Source: CAYVTD01 sp964454445
GTDB taxonomy: Bacteria > Bacteroidota > Ignavibacteria > Kapaibacteriales > UBA2268
Length of the DNA stretch: 64,000 bases
Assembly: GCA_964454445.1 (NCBI GenBank)
Contig: CAYVTD010000007.1
Coordinates: 1-64,000 of the forward strand
Direction: 5' to 3'
Under the pieces are notes generated by a model. It did not search any database. It saw nothing but the letters and a program-made list of their open reading frames with translations, and was not told the DNA's origin. Shown here in pieces: positions 46,367-53,865 of the stretch. The translations under genes were made by a program, and so were the position numbers. Each line of letters starts with the position of its first letter. Position 1 is the first letter of the stretch.

Positions 46367-47572
46367 ATGGAAAAAATGAAAAGAACAATAGTATTTTTAT
46401 TATTTTTCTTGTTTACTTGTCTTAGCTTGCATAGCAGGGGAATCTCTTTTATAACAGCTGTTCCACAGCGTGGGGACGGTGTTTTATCTTTATTCCGACG
46501 TTACGAAATACCTTTAGATAGCACTTATCTTGATCTTTTTTATGAATTAAACAGTGAGATTCTCGGAGAAAAAAGGCATTTACATCTCAATAGAAATTAT
46601 CTGTTACCTATTGTAAGCATTCCTTACAATAAAATTTCGATTCGTAGCACACTCGACATTGGGTATGACACTGCCAAATTGATCCAAGATTTCAATGAAA
46701 CACTTCAAGAAAAGGGAGTTCGTAAGACTGATTATCGCAAAAACTTAGATTTATGGGCTTTGTATTTTTCTCTGCCAGAAAAACTACGTTATAAGGCCGG
46801 GGAAGACACATCGGCTTCTAAAGGAGTTGAATCTAACGAATTTGACATATTTGGCGCAAAATTTAAAAATATTAAGCAAATCGACAATGCGTTGGAGGGA
46901 AGAGTCTATTACCTTAAAAGTGGACACGGCGGACCCGATCCAGGGGCTGTTGCCGAAAGAGATGGTTATCTACTTTGTGAAGATGAATATGCTTACGACA
47001 TCACTTTACGCCTGGGACGCAAATTGATAGAGCATGGAGCAAAAGTGTATATCATCGTTCGTGACAAAAATGATGGTATCCGTGATGATGCTTATCTCAA
47101 AAACAGCAATGATAAATATTTGTATGGTGGCGATACAATTTCAAAATTTCAATTAGAACGTCTTCGAAAAAGAGCAGAAATCATCAACGATTTGTATGCA
47201 AAAAATAAAAATACAGCGAAAAAACAGGAATTAATAGTAATACATGTCGATTCACGCTCTTATGGCAAACGAATTGACGTTTTTTTCTATCACCATCCCA
47301 ACAGCGAAGAAGGCAAAAAACTTGCCGAAACGTTACAGCAAACAATAAAAGCAAAATACAATGCAGCACAACCCGATCGTGGATATCAAGGCACTGTATC
47401 CCCTAGAAATCTATATATCCTCAACCATGCCTTGCCAACAAGCGTTTTCATCGAACTTGGCAATATTCGGAATCCACAAGACCAAATACGACTAATCAAA
47501 TCTGACAACCGCCAAGCTTTAGCAAATTGGCTATGCGATGGATTAATCAAGGCAGCATCTGAGAATGAATGA
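46367..47572 (+). CDS. N-acetylmuramoyl-L-alanine amidase (Amidase_3)
   Basis: Exported zinc amidase that cuts the stem peptide from peptidoglycan, up to 401 residues. A signal peptide (MKRTIVFLLFFLFTCLSLHS) is followed by a LysM-like segment (VPQRGDGVLSLFRRYEIP). The C-terminal catalytic domain has zinc ligands in SGHGGPDPGA, EDEYAYD and VIHVDSR, and the catalytic Glu in VFIELGNIRN. The start is ambiguous. GGGGGG at 46351 best serves a five-codon frame (46362-46379), whose TGA overlaps an in-frame ATG at 46376; the ATG at 46367 is the longest option. The gene ends 7 bp from the convergent cobA-hemD stop. Confidence 0.88.
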   Translation: MEKMKRTIVFLLFFLFTCLSLHSRGISFITAVPQRGDGVLSLFRRYEIPLDSTYLDLFYELNSEILGEKRHLHLNRNYLLPIVSIPYNKISIRSTLDIGYDTAKLIQDFNETLQEKGVRKTDYRKNLDLWALYFSLPEKLRYKAGEDTSASKGVESNEFDIFGAKFKNIKQIDNALEGRVYYLKSGHGGPDPGAVAERDGYLLCEDEYAYDITLRLGRKLIEHGAKVYIIVRDKNDGIRDDAYLKNSNDKYLYGGDTISKFQLERLRKRAEIINDLYAKNKNTAKKQELIVIHVDSRSYGKRIDVFFYHHPNSEEGKKLAETLQQTIKAKYNAAQPDRGYQGTVSPRNLYILNHALPTSVFIELGNIRNPQDQIRLIKSDNRQALANWLCDGLIKAASENE

Positions 47573-47579
47573 TTTGGAT

Positions 47580-49124
47580 TTAATCTAGCTTGAAATCTAT
47601 CTCTCCAGTAAAATAGCTTTTCATTTTTTCGATCATCCCATCGATTGTGTGTGTGTCAGTTTCCAGTATATTCTTTATTCCTTTTTCTTTTAAACACTGG
47701 CTCGTAACTGGACCTATTGAAAGCGGAATTGTTTTACCCGAATTTAGCAGCTTTTCGGCAAAATCGCCCATTGTATCGAAAAAATTATTAACAGTGGAAA
47801 CGCTCGTAAACATACAGCAGTCTGCGCCGTTTTTTATTATGTCGTCGATGGTATCCTGCGGAGGATTATCTTTTTGAATTTTATATACATTCAAAGTAGT
47901 TAACTTGGCGCCTAGTTGTTTTAAACCATCGCTGAGCTGGTCGCGATCGAAATCACCCTTTACTCTCAATATCTTTTTCGATTTTAGAGCAAAACTCAAA
48001 GGCATTTCTTCAAGAAGCGATGCAGAGGTGAATTTTTTTGGAACGAAATCTGGAAATATATTGAATTCATTCAATTTTAAGGCGGTTCCGCTGCCAATGG
48101 CTGCTATTTTCGTACCGCCAAGGGCTCTCGTATCAAGTTTATTATCTTTTAGAATGTCGAAAAAATGGCGTACACCATTTTCGCTAGTAAAAAATAGCCA
48201 ATCAAATTGATTATTGTTGAAAAAAGACTTCATATCAACATAAGGGTTTATTCTGCTCGTTTTAATTGATTGAAATACAATCGGAGCGGCATATTCATCT
48301 AATAATCTGGTAAAAAGCGATTCAGACTGGTCGATAGCTCTGGTCGTAATGATTCTTTTCCCCGCTAAAGGCTTTAATTCTCGCCACATTATGCTGTCTC
48401 TGAGAGGGACAGTAGGACCAATCAAAAAAATCAGTGGAGAAGAAAAATTCTGTTGTTTTGCTTTTTCTGGAATATCTTTAATGTTAGAAACGAGCGACCT
48501 CTGATTAGGCAAAGTACCATTTTCAACTACAGCGGCAGGCATATCAGGGATCATACCATAGTCGATGAGGAAATTGGAAATCTTTTCTATCATAGCCGCA
48601 CCCATATATATCACAAGGTTGGTATTTGCCATTTTTGCCAAATATTCCCAGTTTATTTGAGTTTCTTCCTTGCCAGGTGCTTCGTGTGCTGTAAGAAACA
48701 CGCATTGAGTAACCAGCTTTCTGTGGGTAAGTGGAATTCCGGCATAAGCAGTAGCGCCCATACCTGCACTTATGCCGGGAATGATTTCATATTCGATTCC
48801 TGCATCCTTAAGCGCAAGAGCTTCCTCGGAACCTCTGCCAAAAATCAGCGAATCGCCACCTTTTAATCGTAAAACAGTTTTGCCCTCGTTTGCTTTTATT
48901 TTCATCAACTCGATGATTTCTTCCTGCGATTTATGGTGATGCCCTGGCTCTTTACCTGCGAATATCTTCTCGGCATCTTCCCGGCAATAGCTTAAAAGTA
49001 AATAATTTGCCAGCCGGTCGTAGAGAATGCAATCTGATGTTTTGAGTTTATTGAGTGCTTTTACGCTTATTAAATTTGGGTCACCAGGCCCGGCTCCTGC
49101 AATATATACTATACCTTTTTTCAT
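47580..49124 (-). CDS. cobA-hemD: Uroporphyrinogen-III C-methyltransferase / uroporphyrinogen-III synthase fusion
   Basis: A bifunctional tetrapyrrole enzyme of 514 residues from the ATG at 49124. Upstream residues in the frame do not belong to the family. The N-terminal half (1-240) is SUMT: YIAGAGPGDPNLIS, VLRLKGGDSLIFGRGSEEA and PLTHRKLVTQ. It methylates uroporphyrinogen III to precorrin-2. The C-terminal half (about 260-514) is HemD: KRIITTRAIDQSESL, FDWLFFTSENGVRHFF and the ADCCMFTSVSTVNNF core, which closes and inverts hydroxymethylbilane. The precorrin-2 dehydrogenase at 29.2 kb would take the product on to siroheme. Confidence 0.93.
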   Translation of the reverse strand: MKKGIVYIAGAGPGDPNLISVKALNKLKTSDCILYDRLANYLLLSYCREDAEKIFAGKEPGHHHKSQEEIIELMKIKANEGKTVLRLKGGDSLIFGRGSEEALALKDAGIEYEIIPGISAGMGATAYAGIPLTHRKLVTQCVFLTAHEAPGKEETQINWEYLAKMANTNLVIYMGAAMIEKISNFLIDYGMIPDMPAAVVENGTLPNQRSLVSNIKDIPEKAKQQNFSSPLIFLIGPTVPLRDSIMWRELKPLAGKRIITTRAIDQSESLFTRLLDEYAAPIVFQSIKTSRINPYVDMKSFFNNNQFDWLFFTSENGVRHFFDILKDNKLDTRALGGTKIAAIGSGTALKLNEFNIFPDFVPKKFTSASLLEEMPLSFALKSKKILRVKGDFDRDQLSDGLKQLGAKLTTLNVYKIQKDNPPQDTIDDIIKNGADCCMFTSVSTVNNFFDTMGDFAEKLLNSGKTIPLSIGPVTSQCLKEKGIKNILETDTHTIDGMIEKMKSYFTGEIDFKLD

Positions 49125-49199
49125 TTTGCTCGTTTTGATATTGTAAGATAAAAAAAACACAATTTATAAAAATATCGTCTAACAATCAAATGAAAGGTA

Positions 49200-50090
49200 T
49201 TAAGTCTCTTTGTTCCCAGCTTTAACTTGTTTTAAATCATATAAATATTTCGATAACTCGGCAGAAATAAGAATGATGAGTGTCATATAATAAATCCAAA
49301 GTGCTATAGAGGCAACTACGGCATACGAGCCATAGAAACGACCGAAATTTGACAGGGAACTGAGATACCAAGCAAAAATATTTCGAGATATTTCGATGAG
49401 AAAAACACTTAGCAATGTGCTAATAAGTCGCACTTTTCGAGGAATTCGTGCATTAGGTACATAGCGAAACAATAAATAAAAGAAGACAAATGAAGTAACT
49501 AACGTAACCATAGAAACGGTCAGCCAAGAAAAAAGCCAGGCAATCTGATGCGGGATAAACTGCAGCAAATAAACACGAATAATGGAGATGACCGGAAATA
49601 TAAATGATGAAATAAGCAATAATAGTGTTAGAACTATGGTAACAAGAATGTCTTTCAACTTATAGAGAATAAAAATCTTTGGAGTTGGTATCTCGAAAAC
49701 AATATTCAAACCTGAGCGAAGAGCAGCAAAAAACGCCGAAGATACCCATAACAAAACAAAAACACCAATCCATCCAGCAAGAGAACTTTTGTTAAATATA
49801 TCATTTACTTCATAAATCACTGTTTGCAAAAATCTGCTTGTTTGCTCAGTTGGCGGGAGCATTTCTGTAGCAAGGCGTTGCAATGTATCAATTAATATCA
49901 CTGGATCAACAAGTTTGCTAACAACAAAGACCGAAACGAGAAACAAGGGTAGTAAATATAATAATATACTATAAGCTATACCGGCAGCAAGTAAAAATAC
50001 ATGGTGGTTGTCGAGCCGTTCTATTAAAACATAAATAAAATCATATATCTTTTTTATACGACTTATTAGGGAAAAATGCAAATTTTTCAT
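49200..50090 (-). CDS. YihY/BrkB family membrane protein
   Basis: A 296-residue inner-membrane protein with about six hydrophobic segments, of the YihY/virulence factor BrkB family (once wrongly named RNase BN). Conserved features are AAGIAYSILLYLLPLFLVSVF near the N-terminus, the WVSSAFFAALRSGLNIVFE segment, and YGSYAVVASIALWIYYMTLIILISAEL near the end. The function is not established; transport or envelope roles have been proposed. It lies downstream of the ubiquitin-like gene on the same strand, with a 229-bp gap containing a GC-rich palindrome. Confidence 0.88.
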   Translation of the reverse strand: MKNLHFSLISRIKKIYDFIYVLIERLDNHHVFLLAAGIAYSILLYLLPLFLVSVFVVSKLVDPVILIDTLQRLATEMLPPTEQTSRFLQTVIYEVNDIFNKSSLAGWIGVFVLLWVSSAFFAALRSGLNIVFEIPTPKIFILYKLKDILVTIVLTLLLLISSFIFPVISIIRVYLLQFIPHQIAWLFSWLTVSMVTLVTSFVFFYLLFRYVPNARIPRKVRLISTLLSVFLIEISRNIFAWYLSSLSNFGRFYGSYAVVASIALWIYYMTLIILISAELSKYLYDLKQVKAGNKET

Positions 50091-50267
50091 TTTTTACAAA
50101 TGTTTTTTTAATAGATCTTATTTTCGATTTTTATATTAGTAATTTTTATAGTATTAATGATAATTTTCAACATTAATAGCATAAAAAATATTAACATTGC
50201 AAATATAAGGATTGTCCTGATATTTTTAAACAATATACAAGATATTTTGTAATTATTATGAGCTTCT

Positions 50268-50312
50268 TCCGGTTATCCCCCCTACCCCTCTTATAAATAA
50301 GGGGGTAAGAAA
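50268..50312. repeat. GC-rich palindromic repeat next to the ubiquitin-like gene
   Basis: The core CCCC-T-CTTAT-AA-ATAAGGGGG (50285-50305) is nearly symmetric. The left flank, TATCCCCCCTACCCC, matches the reverse complement of the element at 53.87-53.90 kb almost base for base. It lies just downstream of the ubiquitin-like gene and may act as its terminator as well as being a dispersed repeat. Confidence 0.75.
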
Positions 50313-50319
50313 CTTTGTT

Positions 50320-50724
50320 TTAGCGCCTTTTATTAAAAACGATAAACAATGAAATCATTATCATAGATAATGTAATGAATGCCCATAAGGGCAATGTTGG
50401 TATAGCCTGAAGGATTATTAATTGAAGAATAGCGTCTTTAGAAATATTATAATCTTGCAAAGTATTACCATTTTCGAGTGTTACACCATTATACACAAGA
50501 ACTTGCAATTCTGGAAGAATACCTTCTTTATCCAGAATCTTAGCTTTTACATCTTCTATTAAATCAATTGGTTCAACTTCTATAGTTATATGTGTCCCGC
50601 GGGGGGTTACAACAAAGATTTGCATTGAATACAATTGATTTACTGAAAGGATTAGCAATACTAAAATAAAGCAAAAACTATAAATCCTCTTTTTGAAGAA
50701 CTGCGAAATCTGATTTTGTATCAT
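50320..50724 (-). CDS. Secreted, membrane-anchored ubiquitin-like protein with IPTL-CTERM-like tail
   Basis: A 134-residue protein in three parts. Residues 1-33 are a signal peptide (KKR, then FCFILVLLILSVNQLYS). Residues 34-103 are a ubiquitin domain starting MQIFVVTPRG; a gapless hand alignment to eukaryotic ubiquitin gives 42 identities in 70 positions, including EVEP, VKAKI, DKEGI and LQDYNI. Equivalents of K27, K29, K33 and K63 are kept. K6, K11 and K48 are lost. Residues 108-134 begin IPTLPLWAF, continue as a hydrophobic helix and end NKRR, the layout of IPTL-CTERM sorting tails. There is no terminal diglycine, so normal conjugation is excluded. No E1, E2 or deubiquitinase gene is nearby. 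Confidence 0.9.
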   Translation of the reverse strand: MIQNQISQFFKKRIYSFCFILVLLILSVNQLYSMQIFVVTPRGTHITIEVEPIDLIEDVKAKILDKEGILPELQVLVYNGVTLENGNTLQDYNISKDAILQLIILQAIPTLPLWAFITLSMIMISLFIVFNKRR

Positions 50725-50769
50725 TTGATGATTCTTTTTTGTTTAACAATATTATCCAGTTGAACAAAA

Positions 50770-50976
50770 TTAGGCATATTTTGAATTTTTTTTTATGATA
50801 AAGAAAAGCGATATAATTAGAAATGTTGACCAATTTATTATTCTATTAACGGTGTAAATATAAACTTCATTGATATATAACAGCTTGCATTGATTACAAT
50901 TATCTCTTGCTTTCATTACTTTTTCTATTATTATTTTCCATTGAAATTTTCTTATCTCTGCAGCTAAATGGCACAA
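50770..50976 (-). CDS. Doubtful small ORF with C-terminal hydrophobic helix
   Basis: A 68-residue open frame 45 bp upstream of the ubiquitin-like gene on the same strand. The C-terminus has one hydrophobic stretch (INWSTFLIISLFFIIKK), and the N-terminal part has a CNQC pair. I do not recognise it. The region is AT-rich, no good ribosome-binding site is seen, and its 5' end covers the sigma-54-like promoter on the opposite strand, so it may be spurious or a remnant. Confidence 0.2.
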   Translation of the reverse strand: MCHLAAEIRKFQWKIIIEKVMKARDNCNQCKLLYINEVYIYTVNRIINWSTFLIISLFFIIKKNSKYA

Positions 50977-50984
50977 CTATTGTA
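50969..50984 (+). promoter_or_regulatory. Sigma-54-type (-24/-12) promoter for the flagellar operon
   Basis: TGGCAC (50969-50974), five bases, then TTGTA (50980-50984). The first G of the -24 GG is exactly 12 bases from the G of the -12 element, as sigma-54 requires. The only weak point is GT for GC at -12. It lies 25 bases before the first flagellar ORF, and an AAAGGAA ribosome-binding site sits between them. Confidence 0.55.
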
Positions 50985-51009
50985 ATTATGGTAGCGAAAG
51001 GAATCAATT

Positions 51010-51303
51010 ATGGACAATAAAGAACTAAAAAGAGCAATTTCGAAGTGGTATCAGGAAGATTCCAAATCGAATAATGCAGGATTGCACACAAGAGAGCAGG
51101 AAGCTAAATTGCTGATACAAAAAGCGTTGGAGTGTGGCGTTCCTGTCAGGGAAGACAAGGAACTCCTACGCCAACTGCTGCAAGAAAACTTCCTTAACAC
51201 AATCCCGTCGGTGCTTTTCGGAGTAGCGGCGGAAACCCTTATGTATATCTACAAAATAGACTCGAAGTTCAAGGGAATGAAAAAAGGAGTAGCAAATGCT
51301 TAA
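51010..51303 (+). CDS. FlhB C-terminal-domain-like protein (FhlB/FlhX/YlqH type)
   Basis: A 97-residue soluble protein. Residues about 30-85 (LIQKALECGVPVREDKELL, then SVLFGVAAETLMYIY) match the cytoplasmic C-terminal domain of the flagellar export switch protein FlhB after its autocleavage site (compare FlhB 'A...GVPIVEDPELA...' and '...VAEVLAFVY'). It has no membrane part and no NPTH motif. Such stand-alone homologues, for example FlhX of Helicobacter and YlqH of Bacillus, can take part in export-substrate switching. It is the first gene of the operon, behind the sigma-54-like promoter, and overlaps flgF by 8 bp. Confidence 0.65.
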   Translation: MDNKELKRAISKWYQEDSKSNNAGLHTREQEAKLLIQKALECGVPVREDKELLRQLLQENFLNTIPSVLFGVAAETLMYIYKIDSKFKGMKKGVANA

Positions 51304-52078
51304 GGAGTTTTATACTGCGGCAATGGGTATGCTGCCACAACAAACCCGATTGGAAGTAATCGCAAACAATTTATCGAATGCCAACACAACAGGATTCAAG
51401 CGATCTTCGGTTTTTGAACGCTCACTTATCGATGCAAGAGCTAATTTCTACGAAGTGCCAGGCGATGCAGAACAAGAAGATCCTCCCCATGGTTCTTATA
51501 TCGATTTTTCGCAAGGTTCTTTCGAGCAGACAAACAATCCATTGGATGTTGCCATTGACAGGAAAAATGGTTTTTTTGTGGTTCAAGATCCTGAAGGCAA
51601 TGAATATTTGACCAAAAATGGACATTTCGAGCTATCACCAGATGGCAGAATTGCCTCAATGGACGGGAAAGTTTTGATGGGCGAAAATGGTCCTATCATA
51701 ATCAGAGGCGATTTTTTTAGCGACAAAGAATATACAAACGACAAAACAGCAATGAGCATCAAAATAACAGAAAACGGCGAAGTTCACGTAAACGAACGCC
51801 CTGCCGGGGCTATATCTGTTATGGAAGTAGAAAATTTGGAATCACTTGAAAATGTTTCGAATTCCGATTTTATTATGACCAACAATACGATTGCCAAAGA
51901 AGTTAGCCGGGAAGATATTCTACTTCGTCAGGGCTGGCTCGAAAATTCAAATGTGGATATTGTAAAAGAAATGGTCAGTATGATTGAGCTTCAGAGGATG
52001 TTTGAATTGGGCAGCAAAGTGATAAAAACCAACGACGACACTCTTGAACCTAGCATCCGGCTAGGAAGATTTCAATAG
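51296..52078 (+). CDS. flgF: Flagellar basal-body rod protein FlgF
   Basis: Proximal rod protein of the flagellar basal body, 260 residues, exported by the flagellar type III apparatus without a signal peptide. The N-terminal rod signature is LEVIANNLSNANTTGFKRS. The C-terminal coiled-coil part, LENSNVDIVKEMVSMIELQRMFELGSK, is shared with FlgG and FlgE. I call it FlgF rather than FlgG because FlgG follows directly and is the better FlgG match. GGAG precedes the ATG inside the upstream gene. Confidence 0.88.
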   Translation: MLKEFYTAAMGMLPQQTRLEVIANNLSNANTTGFKRSSVFERSLIDARANFYEVPGDAEQEDPPHGSYIDFSQGSFEQTNNPLDVAIDRKNGFFVVQDPEGNEYLTKNGHFELSPDGRIASMDGKVLMGENGPIIIRGDFFSDKEYTNDKTAMSIKITENGEVHVNERPAGAISVMEVENLESLENVSNSDFIMTNNTIAKEVSREDILLRQGWLENSNVDIVKEMVSMIELQRMFELGSKVIKTNDDTLEPSIRLGRFQ

Positions 52079-52103
52079 TTGATAAGAAAGAAGGAATAGA
52101 TAA

Positions 52104-52892
52104 ATGGATAAAACACTCAGAACGGCTTCCACCGGGCTTTCGGCTCATCAACAATACATTGAGATTATTGCTAATAATCTCTCGAACGTAAATACTTCGG
52201 GCTTTAAAAAAGTTAGACCTGAATTCCAAGATTTACTTTACGAAACACTTCGCCCAGCAGGAACGAACCGTCGACTCGACACAGAACCATTAAACGAAGT
52301 GCAAATCGGCTCGGGTACCGAGATGGTGGCTACGTCAAAAATGTTCTCGCAAGGCGACATCCAACAAACAGGCAATCAAATGGATTTGGCTATCAATGGA
52401 GATGGATTTTTCATTATTCGCAAGCCCGACAACAGCTATGCTTACACCCGTGATGGCTCTTTTCAACTCGATAGAAACGGCACAATCGTAACATCGCAAG
52501 GCTTTTCGCTTGAGCCCGGTTTTAGCATTCCCAATGATGCCATCGAGGTAAGGGTTTCGCGTGAAGGCGTTGTGTCTGTTTTGCTCGAAGGTGGTATCGA
52601 AGAGCAAACTTTGGGACAACTCGAATTAGCCCGATTTATTAATCCGACAGGCTTGCGCTCACTCGGCGATAATCTTTATTCTGAAACTCCAGCATCGGGA
52701 CAAGCCATTTTCCAACAACCCGGCTCGAACAATACTGGTGAAATAATACAATCGCATCTCGAAACATCGAACGTCGATATTGTCGAGGAAATGGTTAATA
52801 TGATTACAGCACAAAGATCTTACGAAATCAATTCGAAATCAGTGAGAACAGCAGATGAGGTTTTAAATACCGCTGTTAATCTAAAGCGTTAG
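52104..52892 (+). CDS. flgG: Flagellar basal-body distal rod protein FlgG
   Basis: Distal rod component, 262 residues, the standard FlgG length. It begins MDKTLRTASTGLSAHQQYIE and has the rod motif IIANNLSNVNTSGFKK. The middle DLAINGDGFFII and YTRDGSFQLDRNG segments and the C-terminal LETSNVDIVEEMVNMITAQRSYE are typical. It is 25 bp downstream of flgF. Confidence 0.95.
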   Translation: MDKTLRTASTGLSAHQQYIEIIANNLSNVNTSGFKKVRPEFQDLLYETLRPAGTNRRLDTEPLNEVQIGSGTEMVATSKMFSQGDIQQTGNQMDLAINGDGFFIIRKPDNSYAYTRDGSFQLDRNGTIVTSQGFSLEPGFSIPNDAIEVRVSREGVVSVLLEGGIEEQTLGQLELARFINPTGLRSLGDNLYSETPASGQAIFQQPGSNNTGEIIQSHLETSNVDIVEEMVNMITAQRSYEINSKSVRTADEVLNTAVNLKR

Positions 52893-52916
52893 TATTAATA
52901 AGAAATAAAAATAGAA

Positions 52917-53621
52917 ATGCCTACTATAAATAAATATAACAAAATTTTTATACTTGTATTGATACTGCTTGTAGCTAGTTCAATGCTTCAAGCACGTTCT
53001 TCTTTTTCTGGCGAGAGGTTAAGGGAAGCAACCATAAACTACATTAAGGAATCTACAGAAGAAGATGTGGAAATCTCTATTTCCAAAACAATCGAAGATG
53101 TTACTTTCTCTCAAAACGGAGTTACAGCAAGATTTAGTGGAGACAAGAATTTCCGCGGGACTGGATATGCTGCAATAGAATTTGTTCTCGACGACAAAGT
53201 TTTAAAAAGAATACAAATCCCCTGCAATGTAAAGTTCTTTGAGAACGTATCTGTTGCAACTCGTAACATTCAAAGGGGAGAAATTATTAGCGCTAACGAT
53301 GTTGAATATCAAAGAAAAGATGTTACTTATTTTAATAATCGCATAGCAAGTAAAGAAGGGATAGTTGGAAGAGAGGCAAGAGTCAATATCCCCAGCAATA
53401 GCATTTTTACCGAGCTTGTCTTGAAAAAACAGGAAGTAATCAAGCGCGCCAGTAAAGTAGAAATAAGAGTCATATCAGGAGCAGTACAGATCACTGCAAA
53501 TGGCACGGCAATGCAGGACGCAAGTGCCGGTGAGCAAGTCAGAGTTCGTCGAGACGGCACTCAGACAATTTTGACTGGAATAGCAGCCGAGGACGGCTCG
53601 GTTTTGATTAATTTGAGATAG
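52917..53621 (+). CDS. flgA: Flagella basal-body P-ring formation protein FlgA
   Basis: Periplasmic chaperone for P-ring (FlgI) assembly, 234 residues. The N-terminus is a signal peptide (KIFILVLILLVASSMLQA). The C-terminal half is the SAF/FlgA domain: VATRNIQRGEIISANDVEYQ, GREARVNIPSNSIF and VRVRRDGTQTILTG-like ending. It is 24 bp after flgG. The array of GC-rich palindromes begins within 30 bp of its stop. Confidence 0.9.
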   Translation: MPTINKYNKIFILVLILLVASSMLQARSSFSGERLREATINYIKESTEEDVEISISKTIEDVTFSQNGVTARFSGDKNFRGTGYAAIEFVLDDKVLKRIQIPCNVKFFENVSVATRNIQRGEIISANDVEYQRKDVTYFNNRIASKEGIVGREARVNIPSNSIFTELVLKKQEVIKRASKVEIRVISGAVQITANGTAMQDASAGEQVRVRRDGTQTILTGIAAEDGSVLINLR

Positions 53622-53648
53622 GATATCCGGAAATTCAGGAAGAACTTA

Positions 53649-53845
53649 TATCCCCTCTACCCCCCTTGCAAGCAAGGGGGGTGATGAGATGGGAAAAATT
53701 GTATCCCCCCCTCCCCACTTGCAAGCAAGGGGGGGTGATGAGATGGGAAAAATTGTATCCCCCCCTCCCCACTTGCAAGCAAGGGGGGGTGATGAGATGG
53801 GAAAAATTGTATCCCCCTCTACCCCACTTGCAAGCAAGGGGGGGG
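53649..53845. repeat. Tandem array of four TTGC-type GC-rich palindromes
   Basis: The palindrome CCCCC-TTGC-AA-GCAA-GGGGG occurs at 53661-53680, and its copies have TTGC at 53719, 53773 and 53828, a period of 53-55 bp. The three intervening spacers share GTGATGAGATGGGAAAAATT and then TATCCCCC. Differences are mostly in the length of C and G runs, so the array looks recently amplified. Each unit can form a strong RNA hairpin inside the flagellar transcript. Confidence 0.95.
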
Positions 53846-53865
53846 AAAAAGAGGTTAATATTACT

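Noticed and set aside
50320..50724. Ubiquitin gene as eukaryotic contamination
   Set aside because: Eukaryotic ubiquitin is nearly invariant. This one differs at about 40% of positions, carries a bacterial signal peptide and sorting tail, and lies between clearly bacterial genes.
53649..53845. CRISPR-like array of regularly spaced palindromic repeats
   Set aside because: The sequences between palindromes are nearly identical to each other, so there are no unique spacers. The period is 53-55 bp and no cas genes are present. It is a tandem repeat.
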